DNA from: Acidimicrobiaceae bacterium
GTDB taxonomy: Bacteria; Actinomycetota; Acidimicrobiia; Acidimicrobiales; UBA8190
NCBI GenBank assembly: GCA_003453695.1
Contig: DMNK01000051.1
Coordinates: 3,334 to 15,275, forward strand
Length of the DNA stretch: 11,942 nt
Direction of reading: 5' to 3'
Part shown: positions 1 through 6,583 of the stretch, one piece after another
Numbering within the stretch: the stretch's first letter is position 1
How the letters are laid out: each line of letters opens with the position of its first letter
Translations under genes and position numbers: made by a program
Notes under the pieces: model-generated
The model's database searches: none
Seen by the model: only the letters and a program-made list of their open reading frames with translations
Told to the model about the DNA's origin: nothing

Positions 1-1090
1 GGCCGGGCGCAGCGGCGGCGAGCTCTTCGAGGTCGCGCACCCAGTGGGCGAACACGAGGTCGTCTTCGTCCAACGTGGCCAGGTAGCGCCCGGAGGCGAA
101 GCGCGCCCCTTCGTTGAGGGGACGGGCACGCTGGCCCCCTTTCACCTCGATCAGCCGCACCCGCTCGGCGAAGCGCGGGTGGAACTCCGCCACCAAGGTC
201 TCGACATCCTTGCGCGCCGACGGATCGGCGTCGTGTGCGACCAGGATCACCTCGAAGTCGTCGCTGGTCTGGGCGGCCAAGCTCAACAACGCCTCCTGCA
301 GGGTGGCGAGGCGCCTTCCTTGGGTGCGGAGAAGCACAGATAAGAACAGTGCGTCCGGCGCCGGCCCCCGGTCGGCCGGCGTGGCGGCGCCTGGACGGCA
401 CAGCCGCACGAACTCCACCACCCGCCCGCCCGGTCCTGCTGAGTCACGGACACGGGCCAGATGTCCGCCCAGGGGGGTGGCGGGGTCGAGAGCCGGGTCG
501 TCGACGGACAGACCCGGGTCCGGATGTTCGAGGACGAGATCGTTCTCGTCGGCCTGCTCCCACCCGGTCGTGGCGAGAAGACGCTCGAACGGGGCGGCCG
601 CGTACAGCACCGTCGCCCGCCCCTCATCCGCCGGCGGGTCGCCGGCGGGCTCCCACCGGTTGGTCAAGAGGCTGCCGACCACATCGACGTGGGTGGCGTT
701 GGCCACCGTGAACACGACGGGCAGGGCACGGCGCGTCTCTGCCCACCGACGCAATCGGGACAACAGCGCCCCGGGAGACCGCACCTCGGAGAGGGTGCCC
801 ACTAGGCACAGCGCACCAGGGGGGCGCCCTTCCAGGCCCGATTCGATCTCCTGCAGCAGTGTCTCGGGGTCAGAGGGGTCCGCCAGGCGCGTCGCGAAGC
901 CGCGGCGCGCCAGATCGGCGCTGACGGCCGGGTCGTCGCCCACTCCGAGAAAGCCGAACCCGAGCTCCCGCATGCGCTCGGCGACGGGCGCCATACCGAA
1001 GGCCACGTCGACCACGACGTCGCCCGGACGGAGCCCGTACCGTTCGAGAAGGTCGAGCGCAGACCGGGCCGCACCCTTCCGTGTCGTCAT
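1..1090 (-). CDS. Methyltransferase-like / GT2 glycosyltransferase fusion protein (3' end outside window)
   Basis: Reading from the ATG at 1090-1088 toward base 1, the frame stays open for 363 codons and leaves the window, so the C-terminus is missing. Residues about 10-130 resemble a class I SAM-dependent methyltransferase fold: VVVDVAFG at 25-32 sits where motif I would be, but the usual glycine-rich D-x-G-x-G loop is degraded. From about 248 a GT-A glycosyltransferase domain begins (FLSVLLRTQGRR, then a repeated-strand core with DFEVILVAHD at 278-287), and DEDD at 341-344 is a good DxD-type metal/nucleotide-sugar motif. The start overlaps the stop of the upstream glycosyltransferase as ATGA, which suggests translational coupling in one operon. 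The likely role is transfer of a sugar onto a surface polysaccharide or glycan. The methyltransferase part may be inactive or structural. The glycosyltransferase call is firm; substrate and product are unknown. Confidence 0.8.
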   Translation of the reverse strand, partial: MTTRKGAARSALDLLERYGLRPGDVVVDVAFGMAPVAERMRELGFGFLGVGDDPAVSADLARRGFATRLADPSDPETLLQEIESGLEGRPPGALCLVGTLSEVRSPGALLSRLRRWAETRRALPVVFTVANATHVDVVGSLLTNRWEPAGDPPADEGRATVLYAAAPFERLLATTGWEQADENDLVLEHPDPGLSVDDPALDPATPLGGHLARVRDSAGPGGRVVEFVRLCRPGAATPADRGPAPDALFLSVLLRTQGRRLATLQEALLSLAAQTSDDFEVILVAHDADPSARKDVETLVAEFHPRFAERVRLIEVKGGQRARPLNEGARFASGRYLATLDEDDLVFAHWVRDLEELAAAAPG

Positions 1091-2037
1091 GGCGTCTGGT
1101 AGGAGAAGCGCTCGACGGCGTGCCCGCCCGCCACGAACTGCCCGACGGCGTGCTCGGGGTCGACCGGCTCCGGCATCGCGTCTCCGTCGATCCGGGCGCG
1201 GAGTTCTTCGGCCACGGCCCGCTCCACGGCGTCCGACGAAGCCGTCAAGGAGGCGAGGCGCTCGACTGCCACGTCAGGTCGGTTGTAGCGCCACGGCAAC
1301 AGCACGCGTGCCCGCGCCCGGTGCCGGCGTGCTTCCGGCTCTTGCTCATCGCGCCGCAGGGGCACACCACTGGGCTCGAGCCTGTCGTCGACAAAGACGC
1401 GGGCGCCGGGACGGTGCACCACCCGCCATCCTCGCTGGCGGGCGCGCCACGACAGGTCGACGTCGTAGCCCGACCACGCCAGATCCGTCGTGTCGAAGCC
1501 ACCCGTCTGCTCGATCACGTCGGTACGCACGAGAAAGCACGTCGCCGACGCCCAACTCGTGTCGCCGGTGTCGGGGTCGTACGACTTCGAGAGCTCGAGG
1601 GGAAGCTGTCGCGCTTCCACGATGCCCACCTTCGGATCTGCAAGCGGCGTCATGAGCTCGCCGACGAGACGCGGGCCCGCATACGCGTGTGGGACCGCGA
1701 CTATGGCCACATCGGGGCTCGTGCCCCCGCCCGGGCCGGCCTGCTCGAAGAGGCGATTGTGCGCTCCAGCCGGCCCGACGTCCTCCTCGACGCGGACGTA
1801 CGCCGTTTCGTCGAACAGCTCGTCGGCGAGTTCGTCGACGCTCGGCGCCGACGCCCACGGCGCACGCGACAGGTCGGCCACCGCCAGAGTGGCTGTGGCG
1901 ATCCGCCCTGCGTCCTTTGCCAGAGCGCATGCCGCCGACATGCCTTGGACGAACCGGCCGAATGTGGCCGCATCCGTGCCGTGCAGCACCGTCTGGACCC
2001 GCAGGCCGTGGCGGGAACCCTCGTCAGGCCTGGTCAT
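1087..2037 (-). CDS. GT2-family glycosyltransferase
   Basis: This is a 316-residue protein if started at the ATG at 2037-2035. An in-frame TTG at 2115 would add 26 residues, but the ATG is preferred because the GT-like core begins soon after it (GLRVQTVLHG at 11-20). Neither start has a convincing Shine-Dalgarno. Recognisable GT2 features lie in the C-terminal half: the acceptor-side region TSWASATCFLVR (160-171) followed by GGFDTTDLAWSGYDVDLSWR (179-198) and GWRVVHRPGARVF (203-215), the layout of rhamnosyltransferase-like GT2 enzymes. The usual Y-x-E-D-V-D-L acidic motif reads SGYDVDL here, and the expected NPD/DxD site near 113-119 reads VAVPHAY, so metal binding may differ from the standard enzyme. 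It is predicted to be cytoplasmic or peripheral to the membrane. It overlaps the next minus-strand gene by four bases and diverges from the CAP-domain gene at 2147. Confidence 0.75.
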   Translation of the reverse strand: MTRPDEGSRHGLRVQTVLHGTDAATFGRFVQGMSAACALAKDAGRIATATLAVADLSRAPWASAPSVDELADELFDETAYVRVEEDVGPAGAHNRLFEQAGPGGGTSPDVAIVAVPHAYAGPRLVGELMTPLADPKVGIVEARQLPLELSKSYDPDTGDTSWASATCFLVRTDVIEQTGGFDTTDLAWSGYDVDLSWRARQRGWRVVHRPGARVFVDDRLEPSGVPLRRDEQEPEARRHRARARVLLPWRYNRPDVAVERLASLTASSDAVERAVAEELRARIDGDAMPEPVDPEHAVGQFVAGGHAVERFSYQTP

Positions 2038-2144
2038 CGGCGGGTCAGCGTACTCCGTCGGTTCCGGCCACAACTCCGCAACAAAGTGCCGATGGTACGG
2101 CCGTTGTCGCTTCAATCAGGCACGAGGTCCGCCCGATAAGCCTT

Positions 2145-2160
2145 GTGTGAAATTTCACAC
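2145..2160. promoter_or_regulatory. Perfect 16-bp palindrome, candidate operator at a divergent promoter
   Basis: GTGTGAAATTTCACAC is a perfect inverted repeat. It lies in the region between the divergent glycosyltransferase operon and the CAP-domain gene and covers the likely GTG start of the latter (2147-2149). Its half-sites TGTGA/TCACA look like those of CRP/FNR-type regulators, but the spacing is four bases rather than six, so the regulator family is open. A repressor bound here would block the start region of the plus-strand gene. The AT-rich centre stands out in a GC-rich background. The palindrome is seen directly; the function is inferred. Confidence 0.5.
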
Positions 2161-4165
2161 CCACTTCCCCCAGGGTCCTGTTCGTCTCGCTTCCCGTGCC
2201 ATCCGTCGGCGTGTCGGCGCCGCGGTGCTGATCGGTGCATGCGGTGTCTGCGGTAGCGCCATGGTCACGACGCCCGGTGTCGCCCAGCCCGGCGCGGTCA
2301 AGGGGCCGGCTCACGGACAGCCTGCTCCCGTCACGGCCGCGGCCGGCATCGTTCCGCCGAGCAACCCACCGCAGAACATCCCGCCCAGTCCGAACTTCCT
2401 GAACAACTGCTCGGGGAGTCAGTACGACAATTCGTCGAGCTGCACCAACGCAGCCATCACGGCCATCGACAACGCCCGGACCCATGAAGGGCTCGGTCCC
2501 ATGGCGCTGCCGTCGCAGTGGTACTCGCTGAGCCCGGCTCAGCAGCTCTACGTCGCCACCAACCTCGAGCGTGCCGATCGCGGGCTGCCTGTTCTGTCCG
2601 GCATGGCGAGCGCCCTCGACGGTTCTGCCGCTCAGGGCGCGGCGACGAGCCAGGACCCCGAGCCGCCCGCCGGGTTCCCCTGGTCGTCGTGGGGCAGTAA
2701 CTGGGCCGGCGCCGTCGGCAACCCTCTCGAGGCCATCTACTACTGGATGTACGACGACGGCCAGGGGTCGGGGAACATCGACTGCACACCGTCGAACACG
2801 AGCGGCTGCTGGGGACATCGCGACAACGTGCTCATGAACCTGCGGTGCCAGCCGTGCGACATGGGGACCGCATACAACGGATCCGGTTACCAGGGGTACC
2901 CGAGCTGGGCCGAGATCCTCGTGGACACCTCGGGCAGTCCGCAGCTCGACTACTCGTGGGCCCAGGTCTACCCGGCTGGTCCGGGACCTTCCGCACCGCC
3001 TCCGGGCCCGTCGACGGCCCAGGGCGGGAACGGTCCTGCTCCGGGGGTGATCGAACAGTCGAACGGCGCGCCCTCGATGTTCGTCGAGGGACCCGGTGGC
3101 TCGCTCATGAACTACTGGTACATCCCCCAGAGCGGGTCCTGGGGCGCGGGCACCGTGGCCGGGCCCGGCAATGCCGCCTCGGCGCCCGGAGTGGTGGCGC
3201 AGTCGAACGGCGCGCCGTCGGTGTTCGTGGAGGGCCCTGGTGGCTCGCTGCTCAACTTCTGGTACATCCCGTCCTCGGGTTCGTGGGGTGAGGGCACGGT
3301 GGCCGGGCCCGGGAGCGTCAGCTCCGAGCCCTCGGTGATCGAGCAGTCCAACGGCGCACCCTCGGTGTTCGTCGAAGGCCCGGGCGGGGCCCTCATGAAC
3401 TACTGGTACATCCCCCAGAACGGGTCCTGGGGCGCCGCCACCGTCGCCGGCCAGGGCAATGTGGCGTCCACCCCCGGCGTCCTCGAGCAGTCCAACGGCG
3501 CTCCCACCGTGTTCGTGGAGGGCCCTGGTGGCTCGCTCATGAACTACTGGTACATCCCCCAGAACGGGTCCTGGGGCGCGGGCACCGTGGCCGGCCTGGG
3601 CAACGTCGCCTCGGCTCCGACCGTGGTCCCGCAGTCCAACGGTGCCCCGTCGGCCTTCGTCGAGGGCCCGGGTGGGTCGCTGCTCAACTTCTGGTACATC
3701 CCACAGGGCGGCGGCTGGGGTGCGGGCACCGTGGCCGGCCTGGGCAACGTCGCCTCGGCTCCGACCGTGGTCCCGCAGTCCAACGGTGCCCCGTCGGTCT
3801 TCGTCGAGGGCCCGGGTGGGTCGCTGCTCAACTTCTGGTACATCCCACAGGGCGGCGGCTGGGGTGCGGGCACCGTGGCCGGCCTCGGCAACGTCGCCTC
3901 GGCACCGACCGCCTTGGAGCAGTCCAACGGTGCCCCGACCGTCTTCGTCGAGGGCCCGGGTGGGTCGCTGCTCAACTTCTGGTACATCCCACAGGGCGGC
4001 GGCTGGGGTGCGGGCACCGTGGCCAGCCTGGGCAGCGTCTCATCGGCGCCGGGAGTGATCGCCCAGTCCAACGGCGCACCCTCGGTCTTCGTCGCCAACC
4101 CGGACCTGAACTACTGGTACATCCCGCAAAGTGGATCGTGGGGAGCGGGCACCGTCGCCGGGTGA
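2147..4165 (+). CDS. Secreted CAP/SCP-domain protein with C-terminal propeller-type repeats
   Basis: 672 residues from GTG 2147, the only start codon in this frame that keeps the basic n-region (RLASRAIRRR, 13-22) of the signal peptide; its hydrophobic core is about 23-40. Residues about 100-265 form a CAP (cysteine-rich secretory protein/antigen 5/PR-1) domain: a helix with NLERADRGLP (139-148), then GSNWA (183-187), IYYWMYDDG (197-205) and the signature CWGHRDNVLMNL (221-232). His224 of the conserved GH pair is present, but the usual GEN motif reads GSN, so one Glu of the CAP metal/acid cluster is missing. Cysteines at 88, 99, 213, 221, 234 and 237 suggest disulfides and an extracellular site. 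A Pro/Gly-rich linker (277-298) leads to eight tandem repeats (305-672). CAP proteins have varied roles, and no enzyme activity is claimed. No good Shine-Dalgarno is seen; the start codon lies inside the palindrome at 2145-2160. Confidence 0.82.
   Translation: MKFHTHFPQGPVRLASRAIRRRVGAAVLIGACGVCGSAMVTTPGVAQPGAVKGPAHGQPAPVTAAAGIVPPSNPPQNIPPSPNFLNNCSGSQYDNSSSCTNAAITAIDNARTHEGLGPMALPSQWYSLSPAQQLYVATNLERADRGLPVLSGMASALDGSAAQGAATSQDPEPPAGFPWSSWGSNWAGAVGNPLEAIYYWMYDDGQGSGNIDCTPSNTSGCWGHRDNVLMNLRCQPCDMGTAYNGSGYQGYPSWAEILVDTSGSPQLDYSWAQVYPAGPGPSAPPPGPSTAQGGNGPAPGVIEQSNGAPSMFVEGPGGSLMNYWYIPQSGSWGAGTVAGPGNAASAPGVVAQSNGAPSVFVEGPGGSLLNFWYIPSSGSWGEGTVAGPGSVSSEPSVIEQSNGAPSVFVEGPGGALMNYWYIPQNGSWGAATVAGQGNVASTPGVLEQSNGAPTVFVEGPGGSLMNYWYIPQNGSWGAGTVAGLGNVASAPTVVPQSNGAPSAFVEGPGGSLLNFWYIPQGGGWGAGTVAGLGNVASAPTVVPQSNGAPSVFVEGPGGSLLNFWYIPQGGGWGAGTVAGLGNVASAPTALEQSNGAPTVFVEGPGGSLLNFWYIPQGGGWGAGTVASLGSVSSAPGVIAQSNGAPSVFVANPDLNYWYIPQSGSWGAGTVAG
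3059..4162 (+). repeat. Eight tandem 144-bp units (48-residue propeller-like repeats) in the CAP gene
   Basis: Seven full units start at 3059, 3203, 3347, 3491, 3635, 3779 and 3923, and a shortened eighth starts at 4067. Each encodes 48 residues on the plan SNGAPSVFVEGPGGSL, then NYWYIP or NFWYIP, GWGAGTVAG and a closing strand ending in Q. Unit 8 lacks three residues in the EGPGGSL part and stops after GTVAG. The repeat length and the aromatic W/Y spacing resemble lectin-type beta-propeller blades such as those of the Photorhabdus lectin PLL; this is a pattern match by eye, not a search result. Copies around 3578-3741 and 3722-3885 are almost identical in DNA, with one visible mismatch (C3654/T3798), so expansion is recent or the units are kept alike by recombination. 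Confidence 0.9.
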
Positions 4166-4380
4166 CCAGGCAGGCCCTCGTGCGCCATGCCCGACGCCGA
4201 CTGACACGACGGAGGTAGGCGGAGCGCTTCGAGTGGAAGCCGACAGGCCGAAACAACCCCCATTGTCCATCCAAACAATTCCTTCCCTGCCCACCGAGTT
4301 TCCTGTACCGTTTTCCCCCGTTGTCGTGCCGGGTGGCGGGCCCGGTCTCTTCCCCCAGATCTTTCAGAAAGGCCCTCGTC
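4166..4380 (+). promoter_or_regulatory. Intergenic leader before the lysozyme-like gene, with Shine-Dalgarno
   Basis: 215 bases without a convincing gene. AAAGG at 4368-4372 is a Shine-Dalgarno placed eight bases before GTG 4381 and decides that start. The stretch about 4255-4315 is richer in A/T than its surroundings and holds TACCGT (4306-4311), a weak -10-like hexamer of the TAnnnT type with no good -35, so a separate promoter here is possible but unproven. A five-base-stem hairpin at 4226-4240 is too weak to call a terminator. Confidence 0.45.
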
Positions 4381-6009
4381 GTGGTGCGTTCGCTCGCAAG
4401 CCCGAGACGGTGTTTCGCCGTCGGGCTGTCCGCTCTCGTCCTCCCGGTGTTGCAACTGTGCTCGCAGCCCATGGCGACGGCGGCGGTGCAGACACCGGCG
4501 CCGCCCACCGTCCCGCCTTGCGTCTACAACCCGGTGGACTTCGCCCACGCCTTTCTGAATTCCATCTCGATGCCGATCACGGCCCAGAACGTCGAGGCCA
4601 TCATCGCCTGGGAGCGCGCCGAGGGAGGCAACTGGAAGAACACCGCCAAGTTCAACCCGTTGGACACGACTTGGCCGGGAGGCGGGGCCCACTACGACGG
4701 GTCCACCTCCATGAACAGCGTCAACGTGCAGGCGTACAGCAACTGGGACGACGGCGTCTACGCCACGGCCGAGACCATCACCGACAACGGCGCCTACCCA
4801 CCGGGTGACTCGTTCACCGCTTCCACCGGTTACGACCAGATCCTCTCTGCCCTGAAGGCGGGCAACAACGCCCAGGCCGTGACCGATGCCGTGGACAACT
4901 CGGCATGGGGAACGACCAACGCCACCGGCAACCTCGGCCTTGCCTACAACCCGCCCGCCCCACCCTGGGAAGGCCCGTGCGTCGGCACCCCGTCGGTGTT
5001 CGTGGTCCCGGGTAACAGCGCCCTCATGAACTACTGGTACACCGACGGCACCTGGTACAGCTCGGCCGTGGCGGGCTCGGGCGTGGCGTCGCAGGTGGCC
5101 ACCTTGAACCAGCCCAACGGGGCCGCCACCGTCTTCGTGGCCGGCGCCGGCAACGCCCTCATGAACTACTGGTACGTGCCCGCTACGGGGGGCTGGGGCG
5201 CCGCCACGGTGGCCGGCCAGGGTTCGGCCTTCTCCGCTCCGGGCGCCATCAACCAGCTCAACGGCAGCCCGTCGGTGTTCGTCGAGGGTCCCGGGGGGTC
5301 GCTGTTCAATTACTGGTACATCCCCCAGAGCGGGGCCTGGGGCGCCGCCACCGTGGCGCCGCCCGGATCGGTGGCTTCGGCCCCGGCCGTGGTGGCACAG
5401 AACAACGGGGCACCCTCGGTGTTCGTGGCGGGGCCCGGTGGCACGTTGGTCAACTACTGGTACGTGCCCGAGACCGGAGGCTGGAACAGCCACGTCATCG
5501 CCGGTCCGGGGAGCACAGCGGGGGCGGTGGGTGTCGTGAACCAGCCGGCCAACGGTGCGCCCACGGTGTTCGTCCACACGCCGGGTGGTGCGCTCATCAA
5601 CTACTGGTACATCCCCGATCCCGGGATCTGGGGCGCAGGCACGGTGGAAGGTTCGGGCTCCACGGCGAGCACCCCGGCCGTCATGTTGCAGCCCAACACC
5701 GCCCCCACGATCTTCGTGCAGTCACCCGGGGGTGCGCTGCTCAACTACTGGTACATCCCCCAGGGTGGCTTCTGGGGTGCCGGCACCGTGGCCGGCAACG
5801 GCTCTGTGTACTCGGCGCCCGGGGTGGTGCCGCAGTCGAACGGCGATCCGTCGGTGTTCGTCCAAGGCGGGAACGGGGCTCTCCTGAACTACTGGTACAT
5901 CCCCCAGGGTGGCTTCTGGGGTGCCGGCACCGTGGCCCCGGCCAACAGCACCTCGACGGCGCCCGGACTGCTGGTGAGCGCCAACATGCAGACCAGCCAG
6001 TCGTCCTGA
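4381..6009 (+). CDS. Secreted lysozyme-like protein with C-terminal seven-unit propeller repeats
   Basis: 542 residues from GTG 4381, chosen because AAAGG lies eight bases upstream and because it yields a clean signal peptide: basic RSLASPRR, hydrophobic core about 12-27, likely cleavage near ATAA at 32-35. GTG 4384 is equally possible. Residues about 50-190 resemble the lysozyme-like/phage-tail muramidase group: AIIAWERAEGG (73-83), FNPLDTTWPGG (91-101), then VQAYSNWDDGVYATAETI (116-133), a Y-x-x-I-x-x-A-L repeat (151-158) and a closing SAWGT (174-178). Glu78 or Glu81 is the likely catalytic acid. The expected role is cleavage of the glycan backbone of peptidoglycan outside the cell. From residue 202 seven repeats follow, of the same type as in the gene upstream. 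It runs in the same direction as the CAP gene, 215 bases downstream. The muramidase assignment rests on motif memory and would need a profile search. Confidence 0.78.
   Translation: MVRSLASPRRCFAVGLSALVLPVLQLCSQPMATAAVQTPAPPTVPPCVYNPVDFAHAFLNSISMPITAQNVEAIIAWERAEGGNWKNTAKFNPLDTTWPGGGAHYDGSTSMNSVNVQAYSNWDDGVYATAETITDNGAYPPGDSFTASTGYDQILSALKAGNNAQAVTDAVDNSAWGTTNATGNLGLAYNPPAPPWEGPCVGTPSVFVVPGNSALMNYWYTDGTWYSSAVAGSGVASQVATLNQPNGAATVFVAGAGNALMNYWYVPATGGWGAATVAGQGSAFSAPGAINQLNGSPSVFVEGPGGSLFNYWYIPQSGAWGAATVAPPGSVASAPAVVAQNNGAPSVFVAGPGGTLVNYWYVPETGGWNSHVIAGPGSTAGAVGVVNQPANGAPTVFVHTPGGALINYWYIPDPGIWGAGTVEGSGSTASTPAVMLQPNTAPTIFVQSPGGALLNYWYIPQGGFWGAGTVAGNGSVYSAPGVVPQSNGDPSVFVQGGNGALLNYWYIPQGGFWGAGTVAPANSTSTAPGLLVSANMQTSQSS
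4984..5979 (+). repeat. Seven tandem 48-residue propeller-like units in the lysozyme-like gene
   Basis: Units start at about 4984 (short, 43 residues), 5113, 5257, 5401, 5545 (49 residues), 5692 and 5836. They share the plan of the CAP gene repeats (SVFVEGPGGSL, NYWYIP, GWGAATVAG, a closing strand ending in Q), but individual units are more diverged. An exception is the 51-base stretch 5743-5793, which is identical to 5887-5937. The last unit keeps its closing strand (TAPGLLV), unlike the last unit of the CAP gene. Seven blades of this length suit a closed propeller, and the shared repeat type suggests both proteins bind the same kind of ligand. Confidence 0.88.
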
Positions 6010-6030
6010 CCCCTCGCTACGCGTGCCGGT

Positions 6031-6053
6031 CCCGTCGGCGCTCGCCGAGCGGG
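6031..6053. terminator. Candidate bidirectional hairpin between convergent genes
   Basis: CCCG TCGGC at 6031-6039, loop GCTC at 6040-6043 and GCCGA g CGGG at 6044-6053 form a nine-base-pair stem with one bulged G. It sits between the stop of the lysozyme-like gene (6009) and the stop of the convergent lipoprotein gene (6061), where a shared terminator would be expected. No U-tract follows on either strand, so intrinsic termination is uncertain. Confidence 0.4.
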
Positions 6054-6060
6054 TCCGTGC

Positions 6061-6552
6061 TCACTGTGGTGCCGCGGTCAGGGTGAAGCTGCACTGGGAG
6101 GCTGAAGCCACGAAGCGCAGGTAGCCGGTGCACCCCCCGAGCACGAAGGTGCTGCCCGAGTAGGTGGCGGTGAACTGGCCCGGCCCGCCGCCTTGGGACG
6201 TGAGCTGCGCCTGTCCTCCTCCGGCACTGCCGGTGAAGGAGAACTCCGGCTTCGACGTCCCGTCCTGGTAGACGTAGTTGACGGTGCCGCTCACGGCACC
6301 GTCAGGCTGCACGGCGAGCACGACGTAGGTGTGCGGTGTTCCGGTGGGCCCGTCGGCGTAGGTCCCGTTCGCCGGCAGGGCCCCAGCCCCGGCCGACGAG
6401 GTCGACGTCGTGCTCGGGGCGGACGTGAGCGGTACGGCCGTGGGGCTCGAGCTCGTCGATGACGTCGACCCGGACGGACCTCCGTTGCCGCAGCCGGCGG
6501 CGCCCAGTGCCGCTGCCAGCATGCCGATGCCGAAGACGGCGCCGCGCCGCAA
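6061..6552 (-). CDS. Small secreted lipoprotein of unknown function
   Basis: 163 residues from TTG 6552-6550, with GAGG six bases upstream. The N-terminus is a lipoprotein signal peptide: RR at 2-3, a hydrophobic stretch, and a lipobox-like GAAGC ending at Cys21. A Ser/Thr/Pro-rich spacer (about 25-60) follows, typical of exported actinobacterial lipoproteins. The globular part (about 60-163) looks all-beta: TYVVLAVQPDGAVSGTVNYV, then FSFTGSAGG, FTATYSGSTFVLGG and a closing strand. Cys141 and Cys154 could form a disulfide. It starts 31 bases after the stop of the YfhO-type gene on the same strand, so the two are probably co-transcribed and may work together at the outer face of the membrane. 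The family is not recognised. An ATG ten codons in would leave too short a signal peptide. Confidence 0.7.
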   Translation of the reverse strand: MRRGAVFGIGMLAAALGAAGCGNGGPSGSTSSTSSSPTAVPLTSAPSTTSTSSAGAGALPANGTYADGPTGTPHTYVVLAVQPDGAVSGTVNYVYQDGTSKPEFSFTGSAGGGQAQLTSQGGGPGQFTATYSGSTFVLGGCTGYLRFVASASQCSFTLTAAPQ

Positions 6553-6583
6553 AGGGCGCCTCGAACGCAGGCGTGAAAGGGAC

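Noticed and set aside
114..1655. Plus-strand open frame (513 codons) across the glycosyltransferase genes
   Set aside because: Arg/Ser/Pro-rich with no domain; the minus strand carries two good glycosyltransferase-type proteins.
1490..2146. Upstream extension of the CAP gene frame by 219 codons
   Set aside because: It would cover the antisense glycosyltransferase gene and bury the signal peptide inside the protein. GTG 2147 gives a proper signal peptide.
3059..4162. Regular 144-base repetition as a CRISPR array or satellite
   Set aside because: Units are contiguous, in frame, and vary mostly at the level expected for protein repeats; there are no short repeats separated by unique spacers.
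4226..4240. Hairpin GCTTC-GAGTG-GAAGC after the CAP gene as a terminator
   Set aside because: Only five base pairs, 60 bases after the stop, and no T-tract.
4321..4380. TTG 4321 as start of the lysozyme-like gene
   Set aside because: No Shine-Dalgarno and it puts 20 residues before the signal peptide; GTG 4381 has AAAGG at eight bases.
4111..5577. Long minus-strand open frame (488 codons) opposite the CAP and lysozyme-like genes
   Set aside because: Low-complexity Gly/Arg/His/Val protein; the opposite strand has signal peptide, domains and repeats. Treated as a shadow of repeat coding.
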